Below are positions 26,429 through 34,843 of a stretch of 64,000 nt of DNA, piece by piece. The notes below the pieces were generated by a model. It saw only the letters and a list, made by a program, of their open reading frames with translations, was not told the origin of the DNA and did no database searches. This DNA is from a virus: positions 62,001-126,000 of the IMG/VR virus record IMGVR_UViG_3300013233_000856; one strand, 5' to 3'. Positions within the stretch are counted from its first letter, which is position 1. Every line of letters starts with the position of its first letter. The translations under genes and the position numbers were made by a program.

Positions 26429-26852
26429 CGGTTCCTCCGTCCGGCATGAGTAGTCCGTCATCCTGTCCGGAGTTCTCAAGAACGACATGCCATGGATGTC
26501 TCTGGAACCACCTAGATAGCAGCTCGTGAAGGACGTTGGAGAGTCTATGCAGCACGAAGATCCTAACGACTACCGACATTGCCGGAGGACCAACGTCAAG
26601 AGATGGCAGGTAGAGTGCCAGGGGAACCGCGACCCACACGGACATGCAATAGCCGCAGCTGACCAGCTTGCTGAGCAGCTGACCCCTCCTCGAGACCCAT
26701 GCGCGGACTCCAAGAAGAATGTCCGACGACACCAATATCTCGACGACAGCCTCTACTGCCAGCGTTGCGGCGAACCATGTAGCCAGGACCATCATGACGC
26801 TATATACGCAGACTACCCTGTTATCCGATATCCGCACGACCTGTTTGTGCAT
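26421..26852 (-). CDS. Membrane protein, DUF1360-like
   Basis: A 143-residue protein with at least three membrane-type segments (YSVMMVLATWFAATLAVEAV; LVSCGYCMSVWVAVPLALYL; SVVVRIFVLHRLSNVLHELL). The C-G-Y-C-x-S-x-W motif before the second segment is typical of DUF1360/YjcA-like small membrane proteins found in many phages, whose role is unknown. ATG at 26852. It would be placed in the inner membrane. Confidence 0.65.
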   Translation of the reverse strand: MHKQVVRISDNRVVCVYSVMMVLATWFAATLAVEAVVEILVSSDILLGVRAWVSRRGQLLSKLVSCGYCMSVWVAVPLALYLPSLDVGPPAMSVVVRIFVLHRLSNVLHELLSRWFQRHPWHVVLENSGQDDGLLMPDGGTDV

Positions 26853-27127
26853 ACGAATGAATATCTGCGGCGCCTCTCCTTGACGTCATATCTAGGCAAT
26901 CCTGCCATTGGCCAGGTACAGCGCGGGCACTTCTTGTGCTTGGCTATCTGCTGTCCGGTCACTCCCCTCGTCACCGCCTTTACAGGGGCCTTGCTCAGCG
27001 GCACCTTCCTTGTCGGCTTCGGCCGCACAGCACTACGCGCCGTGCCCTTTAGTGGTTGGGCGGTCGGCCTGCTCCTCGCAGACCTAGTGTAGAGAACGTT
27101 CCGTTTGCCACCTCCGCAGCAGCCCAT
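26813..27127 (-). CDS. Basic zinc-ribbon protein
   Basis: A 104-residue protein; ATG at 27127 (MGCCGGGKRNVLYTRS) with GGAGG 7 bases before it. After a long basic, Pro/Thr-rich segment there is a C-terminal zinc ribbon: CPRC then CTNRSC. It probably binds nucleic acid. A CAAAAATA element resembling the late motif lies at 27148-27155. It overlaps the 3' part of the nuclease gene upstream. Confidence 0.6.
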   Translation of the reverse strand: MGCCGGGKRNVLYTRSARSRPTAQPLKGTARSAVRPKPTRKVPLSKAPVKAVTRGVTGQQIAKHKKCPRCTWPMAGLPRYDVKERRRRYSFVCTNRSCGYRITG

Positions 27128-27141
27128 GTCAGGCCCTCCTG

Positions 27142-27732
27142 TCAAGATATTTTTGTCAGGGGCTGAAAGAACTTCTCGGGGTTGCACGACCTGGACAGTG
27201 ATCTCCATCCGACTATGCAAGGAGTAGGAAGGCTCACCTCCTGCTTCTTTACGCCCTTGCGGCTGACCACATTGACGGTCACTACGCTGCGGTAGGAGTC
27301 CACGACGATCCTTGGACCTCCATATTCGAGGTGCTCAAGGGACCATGCCGTCATGGCCACGAAATCGTTTCCCACGTCCTTGTTCGCAGACCTACCGATC
27401 TTGAACCCAAGGAACGGCTGCAGGCCGACCTCGTCTGCGTCCGAGCACGTCTCGTTCCACCAGGTGGTGAAACAGGCAGGTCCGGCATTGCTGGCTAGTA
27501 GGCCTGGTTGAAAGTCGTTCGGCCTGTTCTTGGACTCTACGCAGAAGGCGAAGAGAGGATCATCGCATATGACGTCGCCGCAGAACCTGTGCTGGGCTAT
27601 CTTGACTCCGCCGAACTTGTTGAATCCGCCACTGCTTGGAGTCTTGCGGAAGCTACGCCCGGTAAGCTCCATTAGCAGCTTCGCCCAGCGTCTCTCTCCA
27701 TAGTCTCCCTTGCGTTTCGACTTATTGCCCAT
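27142..27732 (-). CDS. PD-(D/E)XK nuclease, Holliday-junction-resolvase-like
   Basis: A 196-residue protein with the N-terminal layout of Hjc/VRR-type nucleases: KRKGDYGERRWAKLL (first Glu), a TPSSGG loop with basic residues, GDVICDDPLF (catalytic Asp) and FCVESKNRP (ExK). Such enzymes cut branched recombination intermediates or resolve packaging substrates. ATG at 27732 with GGAG upstream. Together with RecA, UvsY-like and exonuclease genes it would complete a phage recombination set. The exact substrate cannot be told from sequence. Confidence 0.7.
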   Translation of the reverse strand: MGNKSKRKGDYGERRWAKLLMELTGRSFRKTPSSGGFNKFGGVKIAQHRFCGDVICDDPLFAFCVESKNRPNDFQPGLLASNAGPACFTTWWNETCSDADEVGLQPFLGFKIGRSANKDVGNDFVAMTAWSLEHLEYGGPRIVVDSYRSVVTVNVVSRKGVKKQEVSLPTPCIVGWRSLSRSCNPEKFFQPLTKIS

Positions 27733-27759
27733 TGGCGGTGCTCCAGGTTCTGGAGCTAT

Positions 27760-28290
27760 CTACCCGGTGATCCACTTGTTCCTGGGAGCAGTAAAGGCAT
27801 CAGCGCCGGACTTATCAGGCACGCCACGCAGGACGCCGTTCAGGAAAGCCTTGACGTAGTCGACCTGCTCCGGCTTCAAGAAGGTATCGCTGCCTGGGGC
27901 AGGAAGATATACGTCCAGGACGGTCGCAGCGGCGACCACTACGTTCTTCACCTCGTCGGGAAGGTCCTTGAACAATGAGGAGTTGATGAACTCGCGCACC
28001 TCCGCCGAAGCAGGCAGCTTGCCTTCCCCGCTGAAGTACGGCAGTAGGACCTCGGTGACGTTCTTCTGAAGCTTGGCTCCAGCCTCCTTTGCTGCGGCGG
28101 CATCCTTCTCGCTCCACTTAGCGAACCCGATCCTGACTCCCTGTCCGACTGCGAGCTCAATCCCGGCCACGATCTGGTCATGGTTCTTCTTGACCACCTC
28201 CTGCAGCTTCTGCTTCTGGGCATCCGTGCATCCCATGTTAGGTACCGACAGGGCACACAACATCGCTACGAGAATGATCTTCCTCATCAT
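27760..28290 (-). CDS. Lipoprotein
   Basis: A 176-residue protein with a lipoprotein signal peptide: a charged N-terminus (MMRK), a hydrophobic core (IILVAMLCALSV) and a cysteine after NMG at about residue 21. The mature part is helical and charged. Two ATG codons stand side by side at 28290 and 28287, with AGGAGG upstream. It belongs to a run of three small envelope-type genes (27760, 28299, 28711), which may be a lysis or superinfection-exclusion module. No family recognised. Confidence 0.6.
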   Translation of the reverse strand: MMRKIILVAMLCALSVPNMGCTDAQKQKLQEVVKKNHDQIVAGIELAVGQGVRIGFAKWSEKDAAAAKEAGAKLQKNVTEVLLPYFSGEGKLPASAEVREFINSSLFKDLPDEVKNVVVAAATVLDVYLPAPGSDTFLKPEQVDYVKAFLNGVLRGVPDKSGADAFTAPRNKWITG

Positions 28291-28298
28291 CGATCCTC

Positions 28299-28703
28299 CT
28301 AGATTATCAACAGGCCAAGAAGGCCTATTGCAAGCCTCGTTCCTAGCTTTCTGCCAAGCTCCAGCCAGAAACGCCTAGCCGCCTGGATCTCCAGTGCCGT
28401 CTCCATCATCTCCTGAGCACTGGCCCCGACCCTGTCGACGATCTCGACGTTGTCCAGTGCCGAGTACATCTCCACCAGGGCGTCGAACGACTTCCCCTCG
28501 GACATTAGCTCCAGATATCTCACGACGGCATCCTTGCCGACCTGGAGCAGTCTCTGCCGGTTGTTCCGCAGAAGGTCAACGACCTCATCTGAGACTTCGG
28601 CCAGTACCTCCTTGCCAGTAGGAGAGGTGAAGGAGATCTTGCCGTCGTCCTTCAGGGCCTCCTCTAGGACGCTGATTAATTGGCTGAGCCATTCGTTCGA
28701 CAT
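28299..28703 (-). CDS. Helical protein with C-terminal membrane anchor
   Basis: A 134-residue protein. Most is helical and acidic (ISVLEEALKDDGKIS; EEVVDLLRNNRQRLLQVGKD), and the last 16 residues (RLAIGLLGLLII) form a short membrane anchor. A tail-anchored protein between two lipoprotein genes suggests that the three products work together at the envelope. ATG at 28703. Confidence 0.55.
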   Translation of the reverse strand: MSNEWLSQLISVLEEALKDDGKISFTSPTGKEVLAEVSDEVVDLLRNNRQRLLQVGKDAVVRYLELMSEGKSFDALVEMYSALDNVEIVDRVGASAQEMMETALEIQAARRFWLELGRKLGTRLAIGLLGLLII

Positions 28704-28710
28704 GTGGTCG

Positions 28711-28962
28711 CTACTTCCGGCCCCATCCGTTCACTTCACGGTCGAGGGCCTCTAGGGCCTTTAGCGTCGCTCGCACCATCTTGTCGTCCTGCGCGGGAGT
28801 CGGATCGTTCTTCTTGTCGCCATCATCCTTCCTGTCGATGTACACCTTAAACAGCGCGTGCTGGTCGCGTATCCGGGACGCAGTCGCACGACTTACCGAC
28901 CTGCACCCAGACAACACGGCAGTGAAGGACAACAGGACGAGAATGGCGAATGCTCTGCGCAT
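28711..28962 (-). CDS. Small lipoprotein
   Basis: An 83-residue protein with a textbook signal peptide: MRRAFAILVLLSFTAVLSGC gives a lipobox L-S-G-C with Cys20. The short mature part is basic, then charged (DRKDDGDKKNDP). Its size and lipobox recall o-spanins, but no partner with an N-terminal membrane anchor is adjacent. ATG at 28962 immediately after the stop of the 28962-29225 gene. Confidence 0.6.
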   Translation of the reverse strand: MRRAFAILVLLSFTAVLSGCRSVSRATASRIRDQHALFKVYIDRKDDGDKKNDPTPAQDDKMVRATLKALEALDREVNGWGRK

Positions 28963-29225
28963 CAGACAACTTTCTTCGTGATTATCATGCTCTGGTCTAC
29001 CTGCACAGGCTCGAAACCGGCGGCAGCCTCAAGCTCCAGAAACCCCCTGATCGTCGGGTTGCCGGAAGTAGTGGGGATCGTCGGATCGTCGACCAGCCGG
29101 TGCTCCTCGACGAACGACAGAGCCTCCTTGATGGTGACCGAGTCCTTTCCTACCTGATATATCCTGCCTGTGCTCTGGTTGATCCTGAATAAGCCCATGG
29201 CTGCAACATGAACCGAGACCGCCAT
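28962..29225 (-). CDS. Small hypothetical protein
   Basis: An 87-residue protein with ATG at 29225 and AAGGAG upstream. The sequence (GRIYQVGKDSVTIKEALSFV; PTTSGNPTIRGFLELEAAAG) shows alternating strand and helix with no recognised motif. A CAAAGATA motif lies 41 bases upstream, inside the end of the exonuclease gene, so it may head its own late transcript with the three envelope genes. Confidence 0.5.
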   Translation of the reverse strand: MAVSVHVAAMGLFRINQSTGRIYQVGKDSVTIKEALSFVEEHRLVDDPTIPTTSGNPTIRGFLELEAAAGFEPVQVDQSMIITKKVV

Positions 29226-29265
29226 CTGGATGCTCCTTGTCCTGGGGGCGACGCATCAAGCTCTT

Positions 29266-30120
29266 CTATCTTTGCGCCGCAGCCGCTCCTATTGTCTTGA
29301 ACGTCTGAAAGGTCCTGCCGTATTCCGCCAACAGGCCCCTTATCCTGTACCTCGTTGCGAAGGCTCTGATGGCATCGCCGTCGAAGACCGGTCTACGGGC
29401 ACGGACGCGGGAGACGTAGGAGACGTTCTCTAGGACGTATGGACACATGGACAGGTCTATCAGGGCCCTATTGCGCCTGTACGTCCCGTCGCCGCGCAGG
29501 TCGAAGAACTCCAGCCTGTGGGCATAGTCGGCGATGATCTTTGCTGCCCTCTTTGGCCCAATCCCGTCGTAGCCAGGAATGTTGTCGGCCTTCTCCCCAA
29601 CGAACGACTTCACCTCTACTGGATCGAGATCAACGCAGGCGAGTCGGCCTTTCTGCATCGGATTGTATACCTGCACGCCGCGCAAGTTGAATTCTAGCTG
29701 CCTAAAGTCACTATCGGAGCTAACGATCACGGCCTCGTCTCGTCCTCGTTGTCTACAGAAGGCATATACGAGGTCGTCCGCCTCCTGCCCGGCCCGGACG
29801 TAGTTCAGGCAGTTCATGTGTTGAGCTAGGGATAGACAGGCCTCCGAACACCTCTGCAGCAGTTCAGTGACTTGTTCACGGTCATATCGGCTGTGCGCAT
29901 TGCGCCCGCACTTGTAGGTCGGCAATATCTTGCGCCGCCACAGTCCATCCTTTGGCGTGTCCCAGAACAGATGAACGTGTCTAGGCCTGAAGCGTCTTAC
30001 CCAGGAGTTGAGGAACCGGAAGAAGATCAGGACATGGTCCTCGCCGGCCGGATCGGAGAGGCCGGCGAAGACCGCCCTGTACATGCTGTTCCTGGCATCG
30101 ACCAGAAGATGTTCCGTCAT
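29266..30120 (-). CDS. 5'-3' exonuclease / flap endonuclease (T4 RNase H-like)
   Basis: A 284-residue FEN-family protein. Acidic metal-binding motifs are in order: LLVDARNSMYRAVF near the N-terminus, HLFWDTPKDGLWRRKILPTYK (the arch entrance region), EADDLVYAFC, VIVSSDSDFRQL, and the helix-hairpin-helix ADNIPGYDGIGPKRAAKII. It removes RNA primers and 5' flaps in phage replication. ATG at 30120. It follows the gp32-like gene, the same neighbourhood found in T4-related phages (rnh next to gene 32 region). Confidence 0.85.
   Translation of the reverse strand: MTEHLLVDARNSMYRAVFAGLSDPAGEDHVLIFFRFLNSWVRRFRPRHVHLFWDTPKDGLWRRKILPTYKCGRNAHSRYDREQVTELLQRCSEACLSLAQHMNCLNYVRAGQEADDLVYAFCRQRGRDEAVIVSSDSDFRQLEFNLRGVQVYNPMQKGRLACVDLDPVEVKSFVGEKADNIPGYDGIGPKRAAKIIADYAHRLEFFDLRGDGTYRRNRALIDLSMCPYVLENVSYVSRVRARRPVFDGDAIRAFATRYRIRGLLAEYGRTFQTFKTIGAAAAQR
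29267..29274 (-). promoter_or_regulatory. CAAAGATA late-promoter-like motif
   Basis: CAAAGATA on the minus strand, 41 bases upstream of the start at 29225 and overlapping the last codons of the exonuclease gene. Confidence 0.4.
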
Positions 30121-30135
30121 GCAAGCTCCGCCCGC

Positions 30136-31209
30136 TCATGCTCCCTTGATCTGTTGAAGAAGCGACGCCAGTTCATCGTCCTCTTCGCCGATGGCTGGCT
30201 TCTTTGCTGCCTTAGCCTTTGGCTTCTCTGCCGTAGGTTCGGTAACCTCGGCAATCACCTCGTTCTCGGTCTCTTCGGACGAGGCCCCGGAGACCTCCGA
30301 GACTACCTCCTGGCCCACGACCGCAGCAACCTCGGTAACCTCGGCAGTCGTCTCCACGACGACTTCTGACTCCTTTCTATCCTTTCCTGCGACGTCGATC
30401 ACCTGATCTGCTCCGTCATGCTTTCCGCCGTTGATCTTGTCGTCTACGATCTTCTGGAGCTTCTCCGGCTTACGCGCAGGGAACTTATTCACGAGCACAT
30501 GCCGCTTGTCCAGGATCGCCTGAATCGCCTTCTCGTCCGGCTTGCCATCCTTGGTCGCGACGAGCGGCCCAAAGGTCTTGGGTAGAAAGCTTGACTCCTC
30601 GTAGGTGTTCCAATCGCCCTTGTTGCCCACTACGAGCTTGAACGTGTAGCCCTCGTATGGATGATAGAAGATCCCGGCGGCCTTTGGATCGAGCTCATCG
30701 CCCTCGTCATCGTTCAGGATGCACTCGTCCATCTTCTTGAAGACGGTCATCGGCATGCTGAACCACATCACCTTGCCGCGCACCGACTCTGGATTGTTCT
30801 TGATGTTGAGGAAGTAGACGTTAACCGAGAAGTATGTCCTCGGGATATACTCCTTGAAGATCTTCTTGCGGACATCATCGTCGGTCTCCCCATCGAGCAT
30901 GTCCCATCCAAGGCTGCACAGGGGACAGTCCTCGCTGTCATGGACCCTTGGACACTCCAGCTTGTCGTTCCCGACCCAATGAGCCCCGTTCTCGTAATAC
31001 CACATGTCACTAGAGACCTCACAGGTCCCGGTTGCGCACTTATCCTCCTTCTCGAGCTCCGGCAGTACGCGGAAGTATGCCGTCCACTTATCCTTCCCCT
31101 TCATCTTAGGCGCACGGAACTCGTCCGGATCCTTCGCCCTAGAAGACCGTTCGCTCCTCTTCTGGAGCATGCGCTTGCGCAGCTCCTCCCTGCTCGGCCA
31201 CTTCTTCAT
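30136..31209 (-). CDS. Single-stranded DNA-binding protein, gp32-like
   Basis: A 357-residue gp32-type protein. The N-terminus is basic (MKKWPSREELRKRMLQKRSE), the core OB-fold carries a zinc-binding cluster ECPRVHDSEDCPLC, and KFPARKPEKLQKI follows. The C-terminal 90 residues are acidic and Ala/Lys-rich, ending DELASLLQQIKGA, like the protein-interaction tail of gp32. ATG at 31209 with AAAGGAG. It coats ssDNA at the fork and couples replication with recombination. The linker is longer and more repetitive in Val/Glu/Thr than in T4. Confidence 0.8.
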   Translation of the reverse strand: MKKWPSREELRKRMLQKRSERSSRAKDPDEFRAPKMKGKDKWTAYFRVLPELEKEDKCATGTCEVSSDMWYYENGAHWVGNDKLECPRVHDSEDCPLCSLGWDMLDGETDDDVRKKIFKEYIPRTYFSVNVYFLNIKNNPESVRGKVMWFSMPMTVFKKMDECILNDDEGDELDPKAAGIFYHPYEGYTFKLVVGNKGDWNTYEESSFLPKTFGPLVATKDGKPDEKAIQAILDKRHVLVNKFPARKPEKLQKIVDDKINGGKHDGADQVIDVAGKDRKESEVVVETTAEVTEVAAVVGQEVVSEVSGASSEETENEVIAEVTEPTAEKPKAKAAKKPAIGEEDDELASLLQQIKGA

Positions 31210-31230
31210 TGCACTTCTCCTTTAATGCGC

Positions 31231-31256
31231 GCTCTAGCTCTAGCTCTAGCTCTAGT
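31231..31256 (-). repeat. Hexamer array giving in-frame TAG stops
   Basis: Four copies of AGCTCT with one variant end (plus strand) fill most of the gap between the UvsY-like and gp32-like genes. On the minus strand, in the reading frame of the gene ending at 31258, it places a TAG at every second codon: the stop itself and four more. The array lies in the leader of the gp32-like gene. Confidence 0.8.
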
Positions 31257-31257
31257 C

Positions 31258-31734
31258 CTAGCTACGGCGCTGTTCCTCACGCTTGAACCCCGCAAGGCTG
31301 CGGAGATGTTCAGACTTCCTGCAGAGAGCATAGACCAGGGCACGGATCTTATGCTCCTTCCTTGACTCATTCACGATCTCGGCCTCCACCCGGATCATTC
31401 TCTCATCGGCCAGTGCCAAGTCCTTAATCACCTGCACGCTCAGCTTGACGCCATCGAGCCTAGCCTTTTCCTGAATCGTAGAGACTATCTGCCCACGGAC
31501 AGCCTCCTTCCTGGCCTCCAGGACCGCAACGACCGCACGCTGCTCTGCGAGCAGCATGTCGAAGAACACTAGCTGCTCCGGCAGGACCGCCAATTCCTCC
31601 TCGAGATCGTCGAAGTCAATCCGAAGGTCAGGACGCACATCCTTCTGGAAGACAGTCCGACCCGGAAGCTCAACCCGCAGGTTGAACAGATAATCCGCCA
31701 CGTCCGGGTCCACGTTCTTGGCTATCCAGCTCAT
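31258..31734 (-). CDS. UvsY-like recombination mediator (candidate)
   Basis: A 158-residue, almost wholly helical protein; ATG at 31734 (MSWIAKNVDPDVADYL) with GGAGG upstream, while codons further upstream overlap the polymerase gene and look random. Its pattern of helices (PEQLVFFDMLLAEQRAVVAV; VIKDLALADERMIRVEAE; RALVYALCRKSEHLRSLAGF) is like T4 UvsY, which helps load recombinase onto gp32-coated DNA. Position directly upstream of the gp32-like gene supports this. Sequence identity to T4 UvsY is low, so it remains a candidate. Confidence 0.5.
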   Translation of the reverse strand: MSWIAKNVDPDVADYLFNLRVELPGRTVFQKDVRPDLRIDFDDLEEELAVLPEQLVFFDMLLAEQRAVVAVLEARKEAVRGQIVSTIQEKARLDGVKLSVQVIKDLALADERMIRVEAEIVNESRKEHKIRALVYALCRKSEHLRSLAGFKREEQRRS

Positions 31735-31748
31735 GCGTCCTCCAGCCG

Positions 31749-31756
31749 TCAAATAC
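31749..31756 (-). promoter_or_regulatory. GTATTTGA early/middle-promoter-like motif
   Basis: GTATTTGA on the minus strand, 14 bases before the ATG at 31734 and inside the last part of the PolA gene frame overlap. Confidence 0.35.
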
Positions 31757-31757
31757 G

Positions 31758-32909
31758 TCACGGCACAGAACGAAGCAGCTTCCAGCCGCGCCACCGCCGA
31801 CCGACGCTCACCCTCAAGGGCATCATTAAGCCCCCGACACCCTCCAACGGCCTGGCCACTATCTCCTGAAGCGACGGAAGTAGTTCTCCAATCGAGTTCT
31901 CTGGCGCGCAGAGGACGACCGAATCGTGAACCTCCGTCAACACGTTCTGTGGACACCTCCGCAGCAACCTGGCCATCACGGAATGCATGGCGTGCGCCAC
32001 GGAGCCTTGAAACTGCGCATTGAACACGCTAAGCTCATTGCGGCCATTCTCTCCCCCGACGCCATACCTACGCCCCAGGATCGTCTCCACGAAGCCCTCC
32101 GACCGCATCCTGGCAACCCTGTCCGCCATCCACTTCCTAAACTCCGGAAAAGGCTGAAAGACCGGATCGTCGGTCCTGAGCGAATAAAAGGAACGGAAGA
32201 AATCACGCTTGCACTGCTCCCTAGAGGGCTCGCCGAGGCACTCCGCTATCACGCTGTACGGATCACCCCTGGAGAACGCAGCGGCCATCGGCCCGTCCCC
32301 GGACATGAACGCAGCCATGCGCACGTCCGCAGCCGTCCAGTCGAGACAAACGAACCAGTCATAATCATCCCGAACATGCCTGACGGCAGTCTCCCCGGTC
32401 ATTCCCTGAACGTTGAAGCCAGTCGTCCTCGAACGGCCAGTATAGGTCCCAAGATCATAGTGGATGCCATCGACGCGCCTATATCCGTGCATGACCCCAC
32501 GCTGCTGCAGAATCGCATACATGACTGAAGCCCTGCCCATCAACACGCGCCACGGATCTTCACGGACGCTCCGGACAGACTCTACGGCGGCCCTCAACAA
32601 CGACTTCCGGACCGACGCTGCGTCCCTGGCCCGCCCAGCCGCGACCGGCACGCACGACTCAACCAGCCCATGTCCGCCATGAAGCTCAAGACCAAACCCC
32701 AGCAAGTGCGTGACGCAGTCGTTACATAACGCCCCATCCTCGAGCAGCTCACGCACCCTCTGTACGCCATTCCTGACCTGCTTCAGCCTGAGACCAGTAC
32801 CGGGAAGATACGCGTCTATGAACTCCACCCTGCCGTCCTCCACCACGACGGACGACAATGGCCTAGGGTGATTCCTGCTCTTATCGAACAGCGTTACGAC
32901 ATGGCGCAT
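31758..32909 (-). CDS. Short family A DNA polymerase (polymerase domain only)
   Basis: A 383-residue protein containing the PolA palm and fingers: motif A DWFVCLDWTAADVRM with Asp190, motif B REQCKRDFFRSFYSL (about 229-243), and motif C VLTEVHDSVVL (about 323-333) where the usual VHDE is VHDS. ETILGRRYGVGGENGRNE also fits the O-helix-following segment. No 3'-5' exonuclease domain is present and the thumb is shortened. The usual motif C glutamate is replaced by Ser, which may weaken or change activity. It coexists with a split polymerase III alpha. Confidence 0.7.
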   Translation of the reverse strand: MRHVVTLFDKSRNHPRPLSSVVVEDGRVEFIDAYLPGTGLRLKQVRNGVQRVRELLEDGALCNDCVTHLLGFGLELHGGHGLVESCVPVAAGRARDAASVRKSLLRAAVESVRSVREDPWRVLMGRASVMYAILQQRGVMHGYRRVDGIHYDLGTYTGRSRTTGFNVQGMTGETAVRHVRDDYDWFVCLDWTAADVRMAAFMSGDGPMAAAFSRGDPYSVIAECLGEPSREQCKRDFFRSFYSLRTDDPVFQPFPEFRKWMADRVARMRSEGFVETILGRRYGVGGENGRNELSVFNAQFQGSVAHAMHSVMARLLRRCPQNVLTEVHDSVVLCAPENSIGELLPSLQEIVARPLEGVGGLMMPLRVSVGRRWRGWKLLRSVP

Positions 32910-32918
32910 TACGCGCGA

Positions 32919-32926
32919 TCAAATAC
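32919..32926 (-). promoter_or_regulatory. GTATTTGA early/middle-promoter-like motif
   Basis: GTATTTGA on the minus strand, 9 bases before the ATG of the PolA gene at 32909. It overlaps the TGA stop of the sulfotransferase gene, so part of its conservation is forced by coding. Confidence 0.35.
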
Positions 32927-33635
32927 TCAGCAGACCACCAAGCCCTACTTCGCCGACCCTACGGACTATCTCGTCGCTGCACTCTTTGGTCATGTGGTTC
33001 GCCCAATCTCCGACTATACCCTTCCTGGGCAAAACGGGATTGCCTTCCCATAGGCCAGGAACCCTCACTCCAGTAAGCTGCCTGTCCAAGAACGACGATA
33101 CTCTCTTCATGACGTCGACGAATCGACGCTTCAGGTCCGTGTAACGCACCATGAGCACTCTTCCATCGGACGACCACGGCCTGACGTGCGCGATCCACCT
33201 GTCCACAAAGTCCTCCGACCTGATCCACGAATACGCTCCGTCGAACGGCCACTCATATGGCCTGGTCCTAAGGGCAAACTCCTCGACCGACGAAGGTCTT
33301 GGAAATGCCTGGACCCCTACGGAACGGAAATAGAAGAACATACTGACGATCACGTCCCTTGGATCGCGCACCACGTATATCGTGCGGAAGCGACCCAGCT
33401 CCTCTGAGAGATATTCGTACGCATGGTGCGACTTATATATCGTGCCCGGACTGCTCTTCCTGCAGAACAAAGCCGTCCTGTCGCGGTAACCCTCCTTCCA
33501 TTCCAAGCCAGGATCAACGTAATCAACTATAGGAACGTCCACGTGCGCGGCAGGAAGCCCCAGATTGGCTGACAACGAGTTGATCATGAAGTGAGTTCCA
33601 GAACGCTCATGCGACGCGACCAGGACGCTGCCCAT
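32919..33635 (-). CDS. Sulfotransferase with RKGxxGDW motif (2 of 3)
   Basis: A 238-residue enzyme close in signature to cytosolic (Sulfotransfer_1) sulfotransferases. SHERSGTHFM (residues 8-17) is the 5'-PSB loop, VVRDPRDVIVSM (88-99) the 3'-PB helix, and RKGIVGDWANHMT (204-216) the diagnostic RKGxxGDW-x-N-x-x-T segment. It uses PAPS to sulfate a hydroxyl or amine. ATG at 33635. The adjacent upstream gene is a glycosyltransferase, which points to sulfation of a glycan. This subclass is unusual in phages. Confidence 0.8.
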   Translation of the reverse strand: MGSVLVASHERSGTHFMINSLSANLGLPAAHVDVPIVDYVDPGLEWKEGYRDRTALFCRKSSPGTIYKSHHAYEYLSEELGRFRTIYVVRDPRDVIVSMFFYFRSVGVQAFPRPSSVEEFALRTRPYEWPFDGAYSWIRSEDFVDRWIAHVRPWSSDGRVLMVRYTDLKRRFVDVMKRVSSFLDRQLTGVRVPGLWEGNPVLPRKGIVGDWANHMTKECSDEIVRRVGEVGLGGLLSI

Positions 33636-33638
33636 GTC

Positions 33639-34451
33639 CTATGCCTCCCTTATCCTTCCGGACAGAACGTCCACGCTCCTGTTCCCGTCGTACTCGTCCA
33701 GGTCCAGGAGATGCTTGAGCACGGCAGGCAAGGTAGAGGGGTCCACCTTGCCGAACCTGTAGTCCGCATCAACCTCGCGGCAGAGACGGTCCGCGTCATA
33801 CCGTCCCTCCTTGAGCATGCGCATGCACAGGTTCCTGGCCCTGACGTAGTTCGCCGATCCGGGATAGAGGACACAGTGGTTGATGTGCTTGTTGCACACC
33901 TGCCTTGGAAAGCACCAACCGACGTGATACACGGTCGCCGCAGAGGGCACTGCTCCCCTCACATCGAAGCTATATCCGTCCTGAATGCTCCTGGCACCAT
34001 GGTCGATTATGCGCACAGCCCTGTCATAGGTCGGATTGAGGATCCTTCGATCAAAACCGTTCCGAAAGTGGAGGAATCTGACGGAGGCAGGTCTGCCTGC
34101 GTCCAATAGCATCTCCAGGGTGGTCATGTCGCTCTCGTGATAGACCTCGTCGGCCTGCACGTAGAACAACGGACCAGCGTCCGGCCACGTCGCCGATATC
34201 ATCCTCATGGCGGCGTTGGTGGCGACGGCTATGGAGCTGCCGCCTGGGGATGGCGGAGGCCAGACGGCGGTCCTGATGTGCACCTTGCCGTTCAGTCCGG
34301 AGATCCTCTCCAGGACGTCTCCCGTTCCGTCGTCGCTTCCACAGTCGACCACCATGAACGAGTCGACCGTCGGAAGTGCCGAAAGAATAGCCTCTACGAA
34401 CGGGTATCCAAGCCTGACGCCATTGCGCAGGACCATGAACGCAGTCTTCAT
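33639..34451 (-). CDS. Family 2-like glycosyltransferase
   Basis: A 270-residue GT-A type protein. It begins MKTAFMVLRNGVRLGYPFVE, then FMVVDCGSDDGTGDVLERI (nucleotide-sugar binding), and QADEVYHESD in the DxD position, followed by a helical C-terminal half with FDRRILNPTYDRAVRIIDHG. The similarity to 'glycosyltransferase involved in cell wall' proteins is by pattern. ATG at 34451 with GGAGGGAC. It lies immediately before the sulfotransferase gene, three bases apart, strongly suggesting that the two act on one product. Confidence 0.75.
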   Translation of the reverse strand: MKTAFMVLRNGVRLGYPFVEAILSALPTVDSFMVVDCGSDDGTGDVLERISGLNGKVHIRTAVWPPPSPGGSSIAVATNAAMRMISATWPDAGPLFYVQADEVYHESDMTTLEMLLDAGRPASVRFLHFRNGFDRRILNPTYDRAVRIIDHGARSIQDGYSFDVRGAVPSAATVYHVGWCFPRQVCNKHINHCVLYPGSANYVRARNLCMRMLKEGRYDADRLCREVDADYRFGKVDPSTLPAVLKHLLDLDEYDGNRSVDVLSGRIREA

Positions 34452-34463
34452 TGTCCCTCCAGT

Positions 34464-34832
34464 TCACTTGACACTGCCCTTGCGGGCCTTGTGCGACCTT
34501 CCATTGACCGCGAAGTGCCTCGGGTTCTTCTTCCTGCGCCCACCCTTGCGGAGACGGTCCGCAATGTCCGCCTTCTCGCCAGGCATCCGCATGCCAGCAT
34601 AGGGATCGTCGTTGACCAGCTTGTGCAGGTGCATGTCCCGCCGTCTGCCCTTCTTGTCCAGCCACCCGTTTCCGCGCACGTAGCTGATCGGAATCGTCAG
34701 GAACGCAGTTTCTGCCCTGCCGCCGCACCTGGGGCACTTAACCTTGGGCTTCCTGTCCATCGGATGCTCTATCTCGAACGTGAAGAGGTCCTCGCCGTCG
34801 CTGCAGCTCCTACAGAAGTAGTCGTATTTCAT
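34464..34832 (-). CDS. FmdB-type zinc-ribbon protein
   Basis: A 122-residue protein; ATG at 34832 (MKYDYFCRSC) with GGAGGAAG. The N-terminus has the FmdB-like zinc ribbon Y-x-Y-x-C-x-x-C ... CPRCGG, followed by a basic C-terminal half (LRKGGRRKKNPRHF; GRSHKARKGSVK). Small FmdB-like proteins are common in large phages, with unknown role, probably nucleic-acid binding. It overlaps the 34844 gene slightly. Confidence 0.7.
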   Translation of the reverse strand: MKYDYFCRSCSDGEDLFTFEIEHPMDRKPKVKCPRCGGRAETAFLTIPISYVRGNGWLDKKGRRRDMHLHKLVNDDPYAGMRMPGEKADIADRLRKGGRRKKNPRHFAVNGRSHKARKGSVK

Positions 34833-34843
34833 TCTTCCTCCAA

